From Desulfosporosinus shakirovi (lineage in GTDB: Bacteria; Bacillota; Desulfitobacteriia; Desulfitobacteriales; Desulfitobacteriaceae), in contig NZ_JAJDOO010000003.1 of the NCBI RefSeq assembly GCF_020595055.1, positions 1-64,000 of the forward strand: DNA of 64,000 nt. The letters run 5' to 3'. The notes below the pieces were generated by a model. That model worked only from the letters and a program-made list of their open reading frames with translations, made no database searches and was not told the DNA's origin. A program made the translations under genes and the position numbers. Positions within the stretch are counted from its first letter, which is position 1; each line of letters starts with the position of its first letter. Positions 8,445 through 16,685 of this stretch are shown here, in pieces.

Positions 8445-9602
8445 ATGAACGGATTATACTTAGATAATGCAGCCACCTCATTCCCTAAGGCACCCGGGGT
8501 AGCTGATGCTGTCGCCGGATTTCTGAGCAATAGTGGGTGTAATATTAACCGGGGGCTTTACACCGCATCCTATGAAGCTGCTAATATTGTCTATGAAACA
8601 CGGGAACTTCTATCTAACCTGTTTAATTTTCCTAAACCGGAAAACGTGATTTTCACTAAAAATATTACAGAAAGTCTTAATGTTATCCTTAAAGGGTTGT
8701 TGAAATCGGGAGATCACGTGCTTATTTCTTCGATGGAACATAACGCGGTTATGCGCCCCCTGGCTTCACTGGCTGAAAAAGGGGTTGAAGTATCAACGGT
8801 TCTCTGTAATAACAAAGGGGAGCTTTCCACCGGTGATTTAGTCCTGCAAATTAAGTCTAATACAAAAGCGGTTATTATGACTCATGCCTCTAATGTCAGT
8901 GGTACGATCATGCCTTTAGAAGAAGTCGGCCAACTATGCAAAGAGCATAACTTGCTTTTCATTGTTGATAGTGCTCAAACAGCCGGTTTCTTAAGCATAG
9001 ATTTTGTGGCGCTTAAGGCGGATGCTTTTGCCTTTACAGGCCATAAAGGTCTCCTTGGCCCTCAAGGAATAGGCGGCTTTTACCTGAATGATAAATTAGC
9101 CGCTCTGGTCGGACCCTTGATCGAAGGGGGAACCGGAAGTGCATCAGACAGTGTTCTCCAGCCCAGCTATCTGCCCGATCGTTTTGAAGCGGGGACCTTA
9201 AACTTGCCGGGGATTTACGGGCTCAATGCCGCACTTAAATATTTAAGTGCGGATAGAATTCCTGCCATAAGAGAAAAAGAGTTGAGTCTTGCGCAGAGGT
9301 TTATGGAAAATGTGCAAACCTTGCCGGGTATTCAGCTCCTTGGCCCCGCCCCCAAACAAGACCGAACCGGGATTGCTTCTCTTAACTTTTTGAATCGTGA
9401 TAATGCGGAAGTCAGTTATCAATTGTTTAAGGACTTTGGAATTATGACCCGCTGCGGCCTGCATTGCGCTCCGGCAGCCCACCGGACACTTGGTACTTTT
9501 CCCCAGGGAACCATACGTTTTAGTTTCAGCCATTTTAACTCCCATCAGGATGTGGACTATGTGATTGATTTGCTAAAGGGGCTATTTCCCCCCAAAAATT
9601 AA
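8445..9602 (+). CDS. Class V aminotransferase, cysteine desulfurase/selenocysteine lyase type
   Basis: It has 385 residues and is PLP-dependent. It opens with the family run YLDNAATSFPKAP, has the Schiff-base lysine in FAFTGHKGLLGPQG, and the catalytic-loop cysteines in TRCGLHCAPAAH near residue 345. This matches the cysteine desulfurase-like subfamily that travels with yedE and DUF3343. It probably removes sulfur or selenium from cysteine or selenocysteine to charge the TusA-like carrier. The start is ATG 8445, nine bases after AAAGGA; an in-frame upstream extension to 8373 would run through the hairpin and is less likely. It is the last gene of the operon. Confidence 0.92.
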   Translation: MNGLYLDNAATSFPKAPGVADAVAGFLSNSGCNINRGLYTASYEAANIVYETRELLSNLFNFPKPENVIFTKNITESLNVILKGLLKSGDHVLISSMEHNAVMRPLASLAEKGVEVSTVLCNNKGELSTGDLVLQIKSNTKAVIMTHASNVSGTIMPLEEVGQLCKEHNLLFIVDSAQTAGFLSIDFVALKADAFAFTGHKGLLGPQGIGGFYLNDKLAALVGPLIEGGTGSASDSVLQPSYLPDRFEAGTLNLPGIYGLNAALKYLSADRIPAIREKELSLAQRFMENVQTLPGIQLLGPAPKQDRTGIASLNFLNRDNAEVSYQLFKDFGIMTRCGLHCAPAAHRTLGTFPQGTIRFSFSHFNSHQDVDYVIDLLKGLFPPKN

Positions 9603-9604
9603 GG

Positions 9605-9662
9605 TACCTTATCCAAAAACCACGTTTATGAAAATGATAACATGATTAATTGGCATTCACAA
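9605..9662 (-). pseudogene. Deletion relic of the CoA-disulfide reductase gene
   Basis: Bases 9605-9620 equal 25247-25262, the 3' end and stop of the CoA-disulfide reductase gene. Three bases further, 9624-9662 match 26948-26986, its upstream region, at 37 of 39 positions. Order and orientation are kept and about 1.69 kb between them is missing. It is therefore a second copy of that locus with the gene deleted. Confidence 0.7.
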
Positions 9663-9676
9663 TCATGTTATTTTCT
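9637..9676. terminator. Inverted repeat, likely terminator of the selenium operon
   Basis: ATAACATGATT and AATCATGTTAT form an 11-bp stem followed by TTTCTCTTT. It lies 35 bases downstream of the class V aminotransferase and partly inside the relic repeat. Confidence 0.55.
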
Positions 9677-9678
9677 CT

Positions 9679-9935
9679 TTATAATTTAATTACTACCTTA
9701 GGAGACCTTGATCGGCAATCATCTAAGAGATCTTGGCGGATGACCATATAAAGGAGGCTCAATAAGAAAATAGCATAGCCCCAGGCAACAAGGTGGTGAA
9801 GATTACGAACCTGATACTCGCCTCGAAAATTAACAACAACCCAACCAAACAGGGTTTGTACGATTCTATTAGGGTTACTGCCTCCGCGCATAGCAAAACC
9901 CGTAAGTATCATAAAAAGAGTGAAATCCAGCGATT
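9679..9935 (-). pseudogene. Fragment of hydrogenase cytochrome b gene (hyaC-like)
   Basis: About 70 codons (FAMRGGSNPN, NFRGEYQVRNLHHLVAW, MVIRQDLLDD) duplicate the C-terminal half of the cytochrome b subunit encoded at 47976-48674. DNA similarity runs from about 9719 to 9931 against 48080-48280 at roughly 90% by eye, then stops abruptly. The N-terminal half is absent and the tail reads into unrelated sequence. It cannot encode a functional cytochrome. Confidence 0.88.
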
Positions 9936-10117
9936 CATCCGCTACTATATACCTATATCACTTCAAGAGTATTCGGCCTTTGGTGGGACTTGAGAATGTT
10001 TTGATGCAGATTGCTTGCAGGCCCTCGCAGGCCTTCGCTCTTTCGAAGGGACATCATCCTTATATTGACATCAGATAATTTACTTGATATACTAGCAAAA
10101 CAAAAGCAAATTGTAAC

Positions 10118-10428
10118 GCGATGATAAGGAGAAGTACATACTCCCGATATTCAAGAGAGAAGATGGTTGGTGCGAATCTTCATGGAGGAAGTATGGAAGT
10201 AGCCTTTGAGCAGTGAACCGAACGAGAGCAATCTTTAGTAGACTTCAACGGAGTTTTCCACCGTTATCTGGAAAGCGGTATCGATTACTGTATTCGTGCT
10301 GATTTATTCAGTACCCTATATTAGTTTTCCGTACTGACAGAGTGCAGAGGTCTTTCCTCTGAATTTAGGTGGTACCACGGAAGTAGATTCGCCCTAAGCT
10401 AAAGAAAATTTAGTTTAGGGCTTTTTTG
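10118..10428 (+). promoter_or_regulatory. T-box riboswitch leader of ilvBN
   Basis: Stem I shows the AGTA loop-E strand near 10134 and the conserved GGTTGGTGCGAATC segment. The T-box core TTAGGTGGTACCACGG lies at 10365-10380, followed by the terminator GCCCTAA..TTAGGGC plus a T-run (10391-10427). A GAA loop-E partner at 10196-10198 is followed by GTA (10199-10201), which would be a valine specifier; this reading is tentative. The TGGT bulge suits tRNAs ending ACCA. Confidence 0.92.
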
Positions 10429-10458
10429 TTTGCTCATATAAATTTTTAAGGAGGAAAC

Positions 10459-12192
10459 ATGACTATGAAACAAGTGAGAGGAACCAGTTTATTAGTAAAA
10501 GCGTTACGGGAAGAAGGAGTCGATACAGTATTTGGGTATCCGGGAGGACTGGTAACGGATATTTTCGACGAACTCTATCTGCAGGATGCCATTAAGGTTA
10601 TCTTGCCGCGACATGAGCAGGCACTGGTTCATGAGGCAGACGGTTATGCACGTTCGACAGGCAAAGTGGGAGTATGCTTGGTGACAGGTGGGCCGGGTGC
10701 GACAAACATGGTCACCGGAATAGCAACTGCTTACTATGACAGTGTGCCGCTGGTTTGCTTGTCAGGACAGGTTACCTCTAACTTAATTGGAGATGACGCC
10801 TTTCAAGAGGCTGACATCATTGGTATCACGAGAAGTATTTGTAAATATGGAGTCATTGTTAACGAAAGGAAGAATCTAGGCAAAATTCTCAAGGAAGCTT
10901 TCTATATTGCCAGAACCGGGAAACCTGGCCCGGTATTAGTTGATTTACCGAAGAATATTATGGTTGAGTTAGGCAGTGATGACTATCCAGAGACGGTGAA
11001 TCTCAGAGGGTACAAGCCAAGTACAAAAGTACACATCGGACAGCTTAAAAAAGCGGTGGATTTATTAAAAGCTTCACAAAAGCCGATTTTCCTGATTGGT
11101 GGAGGGGTAAATATCGCCGGAGCCTCCGCTGAACTTACGAAGCTTGTGGATCTAACCAAGATTCCCGTCGTAACCACCATGATGGGAAAAGGAAGTATTG
11201 ACACTAAACATGCCTATTATCTCGGCAATGTTGGTATGCATGGAAGTTATGCGGCCAATATGGCCATTACGGAATGTGATCTGCTGTTTTCCATCGGAAC
11301 AAGATTTAGTGATCGAGTTACGAGTAAAATCAGTGAATTTGCCCGCAAAGCTAAAATCGTTCATATTGATATTGATACAGCCTCCATCTCCAAGAATATC
11401 AAAGTGGATATACCCATTGTCGCTGACGCCAAAGAAGCTATTGAAGCAATGCTTAAATATGTCAAAGAACATGATACAACAGAATGGCTGAAGCAGCTTG
11501 AAACCTGGAAAGCATCGCACCCTCTTACTATGCAAAATAACCAAGGGCTAACCGCCAAAAAGATACTTGACCATATCAATGAAACCTTCAACGACGCAAT
11601 CATAGTCACGGACGTAGGACAACACCAAATGTGGACAACTCAGTTTTTAGAGTTAAATGAGAATATGAAGCTGTTAACCTCAGGGGGGATGGGAACAATG
11701 GGCTATGGTTTCCCTGCCGCCATAGGTGCAAAAATAGGAAACCAAGAAAAACAGATTATTTGCATTTCCGGTGACGGAGGAATGCAGATGAACATTCAAG
11801 AGCTGGCTACTGCTGTAGCAGAGGAGCTTCCTGTAATTATTTGCCTATTTAACAACAGCTCTTTAGGAATGGTACGACAAGTTCAAACACTCTTCTACGA
11901 AAAGCATTATTCCAGTGTATGCACAAGACGCAGGAAAGCATGTGATTTAAGATGTAGTGGTTCAAGTGATCAATGTCCTGTCTATTCACCGGATTTTGTC
12001 GCCTTGGCTAAGTCTTACGGAGCAGAAGGTATCCGTGTGACAAGTGATAAGGAAATTGGGACCGCCTTCGAAGAGGCCTTAAAGAACACAAAAAGTCCTA
12101 CCATCATCGAATTTATCATGGACAAAGATGAACTTGTTCTGCCTATGGTCCAAGGTGGAAAACCATTGTATAACATGATTTTAGAATATTAA
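10459..12192 (+). CDS. ilvB: Acetolactate synthase large subunit
   Basis: It has 577 residues and is the ThDP-dependent catalytic subunit of the first step of branched-chain amino acid synthesis. The N-terminal domain holds the cofactor-activating glutamate (RHEQALVHEADGYA, Glu53) and the C-terminal domain the ThDP/Mg motif GDGGMQMN through NNSSLGMV. Residues 488-506 carry a four-cysteine insertion (CTRRRKACDLRC..C) replacing the shorter loop of E. coli IlvB. Similar inserts are, as I recall, found in clostridial homologues and might bind metal or sense redox. Start ATG behind AGGAGG. It is preceded by a T-box and followed 14 bases later by ilvN. Confidence 0.95.
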   Translation: MTMKQVRGTSLLVKALREEGVDTVFGYPGGLVTDIFDELYLQDAIKVILPRHEQALVHEADGYARSTGKVGVCLVTGGPGATNMVTGIATAYYDSVPLVCLSGQVTSNLIGDDAFQEADIIGITRSICKYGVIVNERKNLGKILKEAFYIARTGKPGPVLVDLPKNIMVELGSDDYPETVNLRGYKPSTKVHIGQLKKAVDLLKASQKPIFLIGGGVNIAGASAELTKLVDLTKIPVVTTMMGKGSIDTKHAYYLGNVGMHGSYAANMAITECDLLFSIGTRFSDRVTSKISEFARKAKIVHIDIDTASISKNIKVDIPIVADAKEAIEAMLKYVKEHDTTEWLKQLETWKASHPLTMQNNQGLTAKKILDHINETFNDAIIVTDVGQHQMWTTQFLELNENMKLLTSGGMGTMGYGFPAAIGAKIGNQEKQIICISGDGGMQMNIQELATAVAEELPVIICLFNNSSLGMVRQVQTLFYEKHYSSVCTRRRKACDLRCSGSSDQCPVYSPDFVALAKSYGAEGIRVTSDKEIGTAFEEALKNTKSPTIIEFIMDKDELVLPMVQGGKPLYNMILEY

Positions 12193-12206
12193 GGGAGGAA
12201 TAAACC

Positions 12207-12704
12207 ATGGAGAAACGCTGGATTTCACTGTTTGTTGAAAATGATATCGGTGTATTGGCGAAGATTTCAGGCTTGTTTGCAGGAAAAGCCTATAATTTAG
12301 AAAGTCTGACGGTGGGAATGACAGAGGATGAAACCGTTTCAAGAATGACCATTCGATTAAAGAGTGATGACGAGACTTTTGAACAGATCAAGAAGCAATT
12401 AAATCGTTGTGTAGAAGTTATCAAAGTCATCGATTTTACGAATAGTCCGATTCATATGAAGGAATTGCTCTTTGTGAAAATAAGAAAATGCTCTAAAGGT
12501 GATATGGAAGAATTGTACAGAATTGCTGAGGTCTTTGGTGTTTCAATCATCGATTACGATCCAGAAAGTGTCTTGATGGAATGCGTTCAAACAGAAAGCA
12601 AGAACAACGATCTGATTAATCTCCTGAGCAGTGATTTCAAAACCATTGAAGTGGTTAGAGGCGGAAGTGTTGCCATAGAGTCTATAAGTAAGACAGAGTG
12701 GTAA
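12207..12704 (+). CDS. ilvN: Acetolactate synthase small (regulatory) subunit
   Basis: It has 165 residues. The N-terminal ACT domain begins WISLFVENDIGVLAKISGLFAGKAYNLESLTVG (residues 4-36), and the C-terminal small-subunit domain follows. It binds valine or leucine and gives feedback control to IlvB. The length is typical. The ATG sits behind GGGAGGAAT, 14 bases after ilvB, under the same T-box. Confidence 0.95.
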   Translation: MEKRWISLFVENDIGVLAKISGLFAGKAYNLESLTVGMTEDETVSRMTIRLKSDDETFEQIKKQLNRCVEVIKVIDFTNSPIHMKELLFVKIRKCSKGDMEELYRIAEVFGVSIIDYDPESVLMECVQTESKNNDLINLLSSDFKTIEVVRGGSVAIESISKTEW

Positions 12705-12738
12705 TTACGTACAATAACACAATATGATCGAGACATAT

Positions 12739-12786
12739 AAAGAACAAGGTGCTCCGCATCAACCCGGCGGAACACCTTGTTCTTTA
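12739..12786 (+). terminator. ilvBN terminator
   Basis: AAAGAACAAGGTG..CCGC pairs with GCGG..CACCTTGTTCTTT. The long stem is 35 bases after the ilvN stop, with only a modest T-run. Confidence 0.6.
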
Positions 12787-12811
12787 GGGGGTGTCAGGGG
12801 ACGGTTCTTTG

Positions 12812-13618
12812 TCACATTCTGATACGCTGGACCATACCTCTATTTATCATAAGGAGCGATGCAATTTCTCTGACCGATAGGTCCGATTTTTGTCTCAATT
12901 CTAATATTATTTGATTTCGTATATCTTCAAATCCCTTTAGTCTTAGACTGTCAAGCTTTATGCAGTTATGATTCAGAATCTCTTCAGTATACTGTTTAGC
13001 TGCAATTTTGCCTCTTATTATGCTCTTCTTTTTCGTTTCGGATTCCTCAATATCCATAAATTCAATAGCCTTTGCTTCCTTCGAAAATTCAACAAAACAC
13101 TTTTGGGCTAGAATTGGATCATGCGAAAATAGTTTTAGAATTGCGGCTTTATCAATATTTAGAACAGTATTGTTCAGGTCCTTTATGTAATGAGGGTAAC
13201 TACTCCATTTATAATCATTTGGTGCCCTAGCAATTCCAGCTTTAACTGGGTTATTGTGTATATATCTTATGGCTTCAAGCAAATAGGCATCTGTTTCAAC
13301 AGCTTGGCTTTTAAACCTGTCATGAAACAGATGCCCTATTCTTTCATATTTCTTATTAAAATAATAGACATAACTTGTATTGATCCTTTTGACCAGTTTT
13401 CCTAATTTCTCATGTTCACCGGAAAGAAGAAAATGTACGTGATTATCCATGAGGCAATAGGCATAAACAGAAAAATCTTCACACTCTGACTTTTCTTTAA
13501 ATGTGGATAAGAATTTGTTTCTGTCCTCGTCATCAATAAAAATATCTCTCAGTTCGTTACCGCGAAACATAATGTGATATATTCTGCTGTTGCTTCTTTG
13601 TCTTGCACTTCTAGGCAT
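12812..13618 (-). CDS. REP-associated (Y1/IS200-like) transposase
   Basis: It has 268 residues of the Y1_Tnp family: the N-terminus MPRSARQRSNSRIYHIMFRG, the HUH metal motif within MDNHVHFLLSG, and the catalytic tyrosine region IRYIHNNPVKAGI. A C-terminal helix-turn-helix follows (SVREIASLLMINRGMVQRI). Single-strand transposases of this RAYT type mobilise or maintain REP palindromes. Related GGACGGTTCTT repeats flank it on both sides, pointing inward. The frame is complete and may be active. Confidence 0.9.
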   Translation of the reverse strand: MPRSARQRSNSRIYHIMFRGNELRDIFIDDEDRNKFLSTFKEKSECEDFSVYAYCLMDNHVHFLLSGEHEKLGKLVKRINTSYVYYFNKKYERIGHLFHDRFKSQAVETDAYLLEAIRYIHNNPVKAGIARAPNDYKWSSYPHYIKDLNNTVLNIDKAAILKLFSHDPILAQKCFVEFSKEAKAIEFMDIEESETKKKSIIRGKIAAKQYTEEILNHNCIKLDSLRLKGFEDIRNQIILELRQKSDLSVREIASLLMINRGMVQRIRM

Positions 13619-13700
13619 TTCCTCTCACCACTTAAATTATCTTTTGTCCATATATTACCCTATTTTTTACCTTGTGTCACTTCCCTGTCACTCCTATCAT

Positions 13701-13762
13701 TCTGTGTCGAAGAACCGTCCCTTATCACCCCTCTGTGTCGAAGAACCGTCCCTTATCACCCC
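13701..13762 (+). repeat. 31-bp perfect tandem repeat at the RAYT right end
   Basis: A 31-base unit containing TGTGTCGAAGAACCGTCCCT occurs at 13701-13731 and again at 13732-13762 without change. It is the reverse complement of the left-end repeat core and is probably a REP recognition unit. Confidence 0.8.
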
Positions 13763-13803
13763 TTCACCCTTTAGACTGCGCCCATGCCGGGCGCACTGTA
13801 GGT

Positions 13804-13829
13804 CAAATTCGTCACTAGTGACGAATTTG
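13804..13829. repeat. 26-bp palindrome (copy 1)
   Basis: CAAATTCGTCACTAGTGACG plus AATTTG forms a perfect palindrome, within a longer context (AGGTCAAATTCG..) that recurs at 39405-39430 with two changes. A GC-rich hairpin (TGCGCCC/GGGCGCA) lies just before it. Confidence 0.75.
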
Positions 13830-14112
13830 GGTTCTTTCCATAGTAAACGATGCCAATGTGCTTCAGCCACTCTCCAAAATGTGAGCTATATGATCTATCC
13901 AATCTTTCGATCCAATACTTAAATATCTCGTCCCCAAGATAAATAATTTTCACCTATATAAGGGTTAGCGGGATTATCCATCCTTCATGCCTGCAACTGA
14001 TGATAACGCTTTTATGATGACGCCGTTGTGCTTGATGCCTGCAATGAATATCGTGGAAAAACAAACACTCTTCCTTTTTCAGCATAGTATAGACAGAGGG
14101 GTAATTATTAAA

Positions 14113-14544
14113 ATGATTGCTTTAAACGATATAACCGCTATCAATAAATCAGAGTCAAATCTGAGCTTAGTTAAAGACGAACGTATAGGGGATATTCTTT
14201 TTCTTATTGCTTCAATTATAGCCTTAATCTCAACTTACCAAGCTGAGAAGGAGATAATTTCCAAGAAATTCAATAAAGAATCCCTACCGGATGATTCTGC
14301 ATATTACGTTGCCGCCGCAAGCTGGACATTCTTTATATCAAGCATCATTTTAGCTTATGTAGCGATCGCCAGGTACTGCCAGTTTGCAACTGCTGATCCT
14401 GATGTTTCTCCTTTAACATTAAAGAGCAGGAAATATTCCGCAATAGGAAATATCATTAGTGTTATTGGCTTTTGCTTGACTGCCATTGGTGACCAATTAA
14501 AGGCAAAGGGTTCTTCTTCCGGTGGGCCAACGATATCTCGATAA
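14113..14544 (+). CDS. Hypothetical membrane protein
   Basis: It has 143 residues from ATG 14113 (11 bases after GAGGGG); the frame is open back to 13987, but that part has no ribosome site and odd composition. Three hydrophobic helices are seen (DILFLIASIIALIS, AASWTFFISSIILAYVAIA, and SAIGNIISVIGFCLTAIG), with an N-terminal cytosolic stretch. No family is recognised. It lies alone between the RAYT unit and the MarR gene. Confidence 0.65.
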   Translation: MIALNDITAINKSESNLSLVKDERIGDILFLIASIIALISTYQAEKEIISKKFNKESLPDDSAYYVAAASWTFFISSIILAYVAIARYCQFATADPDVSPLTLKSRKYSAIGNIISVIGFCLTAIGDQLKAKGSSSGGPTISR

Positions 14545-14601
14545 TTTTGGAATATTGGAGGGCGTACCTTAGGTCATAAAGCCAGGGCACCTTTAATTTG
14601 C

Positions 14602-14639
14602 AGCAGCAAGGAATGAATATATGCCTATTCCTTGCTGCT
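14602..14639. terminator. Hairpin after membrane protein gene
   Basis: AGCAGCAAGGAAT and ATTCCTTGCTGCT form a perfect 13-bp stem without a long T-run. The remaining gap to 14987 also holds a GTGAAACC/GGTTTCAC inverted repeat (14795-14853) and the marR promoter. Confidence 0.5.
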
Positions 14640-14925
14640 CGGGATACAGACGATTTATGGATCATAAAACGGTTTGGCCCGTCACTTTTTCAAAGCTGTT
14701 TCTTTTAAACTGCAAGCGCTAAACGTGCTGTGTGATGCTTGTGTTCTCCAGAAATGAATCAATATAACGCGACTGTTTAGGAGGTGCTGCTTGCTGTGAA
14801 ACCTCAAGGTAAACACTTATAAACTATAAAATCTGCCGGTGGTTTCACTTTTGGGAATTCTATTATTCCTGGTGTGTGACATACTGGGGGAATCAAATAG
14901 TTTGAAAATTGTTTGCATCTTGATA

Positions 14926-14973
14926 TTGACTGAAAAATACATCCCGTATATAATATAGTTGTCAAGACAACTA
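14926..14973 (+). promoter_or_regulatory. marR promoter and palindromic operator
   Basis: TTGACT (14926-14931), a 17-base spacer and TATAAT (14949-14954) form a near-ideal vegetative promoter. The palindrome TAGTTGTCAAGACAACTA (14956-14973) starts two bases after the -10 box, where repressor would cover the transcription start. Confidence 0.8.
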
Positions 14974-14987
14974 AGGTGAGGATTTAG

Positions 14988-15413
14988 ATGGACTTTAAAC
15001 TAGAGGATTCATTGGGATTTATCCTAAGTAAGACAAATACAAGGCTAAAAAATAAGTTATTACAACGATTCAATGAATATAATGTAACACCGGAACAATG
15101 GTCTGTCCTAAACTGTTTATGGACACAAGAAGGTCTTACCCCTAAAGAGTTAGCTGATATGATCTTTAAAGACAAACCAAATACTAATCGCATTCTTGAA
15201 AAATTACAAACAAAAGAACTAATTGTTCGCAAGCCTCATCCAGTCGATAGAAGAGCTTATCAAATTTTTCTAACTAATCGTGGGTGGGCATTAAAAGATG
15301 AATTGGTTCCTAAGGCTATACAATTATTAGAGGAAGCTACAAAAGGAATCGAAAAACAAAAAATCGCAGAAATAATAAAACTGTTAAATCAAATGTACGA
15401 TAATATCAGCTAA
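14988..15413 (+). CDS. MarR family transcriptional regulator
   Basis: It has 141 residues with a MarR winged helix: PEQWSVLNCLWTQEGLTPKELA, recognition helix region DKPNTNRILEKLQTKELI, and wing VRKPHPVDRRAYQIFLTN. It very likely represses its own gene and the following DUF169 gene, because both promoters carry the same TAGTTGTNNNNACAACTA palindrome. No cysteine sits in the usual OhrR position, so small-molecule binding rather than peroxide sensing is expected. Confidence 0.93.
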   Translation: MDFKLEDSLGFILSKTNTRLKNKLLQRFNEYNVTPEQWSVLNCLWTQEGLTPKELADMIFKDKPNTNRILEKLQTKELIVRKPHPVDRRAYQIFLTNRGWALKDELVPKAIQLLEEATKGIEKQKIAEIIKLLNQMYDNIS

Positions 15414-15426
15414 TAATTTTTTAGCG

Positions 15427-15450
15427 TTATAGTTGTTATGACAACTATAA
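15427..15450 (+). promoter_or_regulatory. Second MarR operator, upstream of the DUF169 gene
   Basis: TTATAGTTGT and ACAACTATAA are perfect 10-base arms around TATG. It shares the TAGTTGT-N4-ACAACTA core with the marR operator 470 bases upstream. A five-codon open frame with its own AAAGGAGG site (15497-15514) lies between it and the gene. Confidence 0.7.
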
Positions 15451-15626
15451 CTAGAGTTGAATAGGGTGGATTGAGAGATAAAAGGAGGCAACTAGTATGA
15501 AAAACTGTTTATAACTTATGTCTGGATTAACCACCGATAATTGTTAGTTGATAATCAAAGAAGAAGACCCCAAGAAATAATGCTATTTGAGATCCGTAAG
15601 CGAAAAGAAGAATAAGAGGTGTTAGT

Positions 15627-16346
15627 ATGAAAAGCAAGATTGCCGATTCCATAAAACTTAAAAGCCAACCCGTTGCAGTATTCCGTACAGATGTCAAACC
15701 TGAAGGGGCCTTACAGTTTAAGGAAGGAAAATGGGGCTGTGTGATTTCAATGTTAAATGCTGCCGCCAAAGGCCGTGCCGCTGTTTTTGACGAGAAATCG
15801 ACTTCATGTACAGGGGGCAAAGTTGGCCTTGGTTTTAACCGATTTCAACTTGGCTTTATTGAATATTTTTTGTCAACCGGCGGTGTCGGTAATCGAGAAG
15901 GGGAATACTATAAGAAAAATCCTGAGCTTGCAGCAACATTTGCTACCGGTTTACCCGAAGTTACCGCAAAAACTTATATTGTCTTTAAACCTTTAATAGA
16001 ATTAGCTGTGGACGAAGCACCGGAAATCGTTATCTTCCTAGTTAATGCAGACCAACTATCCGGCCTGGTACAGTTCGCTAATTATGATAAATCGACCCAA
16101 GACAATGTCAAAATAGACTTTGGTGCCGGCTGTCATCAGTCCGTACTCTATGCTCTAGAGCAAGTAGAGCATGATAATTCCAAGTGCATTGTAGGGCTAA
16201 CTGATCCCTCGGCACGTAAATTCATCGACAAAGACATCCTTTCATTCAGTATCCCCTATCAACGGTTTTTAGAGTTAGAAAATCAAGTGGATGAGAGCTT
16301 TCTGACCAAAGAAACCTGGCTGCCAATTGCATCTCGGATTGAGTAG
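15627..16346 (+). CDS. DUF169 family protein
   Basis: It has 239 residues of the DUF169 family, with typical segments [37 protein letters not shown] and [12 protein letters not shown], and conserved cysteines at about 37, 61, 170 and 189. The function is unknown. It probably forms a two-gene regulatory unit with the upstream MarR, since it has its own copy of the operator. The ATG follows AAGAGGTG. Confidence 0.85.
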   Translation: MKSKIADSIKLKSQPVAVFRTDVKPEGALQFKEGKWGCVISMLNAAAKGRAAVFDEKSTSCTGGKVGLGFNRFQLGFIEYFLSTGGVGNREGEYYKKNPELAATFATGLPEVTAKTYIVFKPLIELAVDEAPEIVIFLVNADQLSGLVQFANYDKSTQDNVKIDFGAGCHQSVLYALEQVEHDNSKCIVGLTDPSARKFIDKDILSFSIPYQRFLELENQVDESFLTKETWLPIASRIE

Positions 16347-16473
16347 GGATACAGGGACTTCCTCTTTAACGTCTTGACCTCCGCAGATTATATCTTAGAG
16401 GGTAAATTTTACATCTCCATGCTGAAAGATTTTAACAACAGCAAAATAGAAGAAGCGAGTGAAGTCGTTCAGC

Positions 16474-16518
16474 AAAAGCGGTCTCTTCCACTTCGACTGT
16501 GGAAACAGACCGCTTTTT
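16474..16518 (+). terminator. Terminator of the DUF169 unit
   Basis: AAAAGCGGTCT..CTTCCA pairs with TGGAA..AGACCGCTTTT, followed by TTAT. The region from here to 16685 shows no supported gene. Confidence 0.8.
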
Positions 16519-16685
16519 ATATAGAAATAACCACTTTGAATTTTTGGGCCAAGTTTTCACACGGTCCCCTTTTTTTGCGCGTAAGCAAGGTACCAGGAAT
16601 ATCCAGGCCACCGCTTTCATATCCGGAATAGTTGCTTGACTTACCTTCAGCAAGGTGGCCAGTTCTCACTGAGGACACCGGGGAG

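Larger units (their letters stand above)
12787..13762. mobile_element. RAYT unit with flanking inverted repeats
   Basis: The left end (12787-12814) contains GTGTCAGGGGACGGTTCTTT. The right end carries its inverse, GTGTCGAAGAACCGTCCCTT, twice. The unit is inserted between ilvN and a membrane protein gene. Exact element ends were not proven by a target duplication. Confidence 0.7.
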
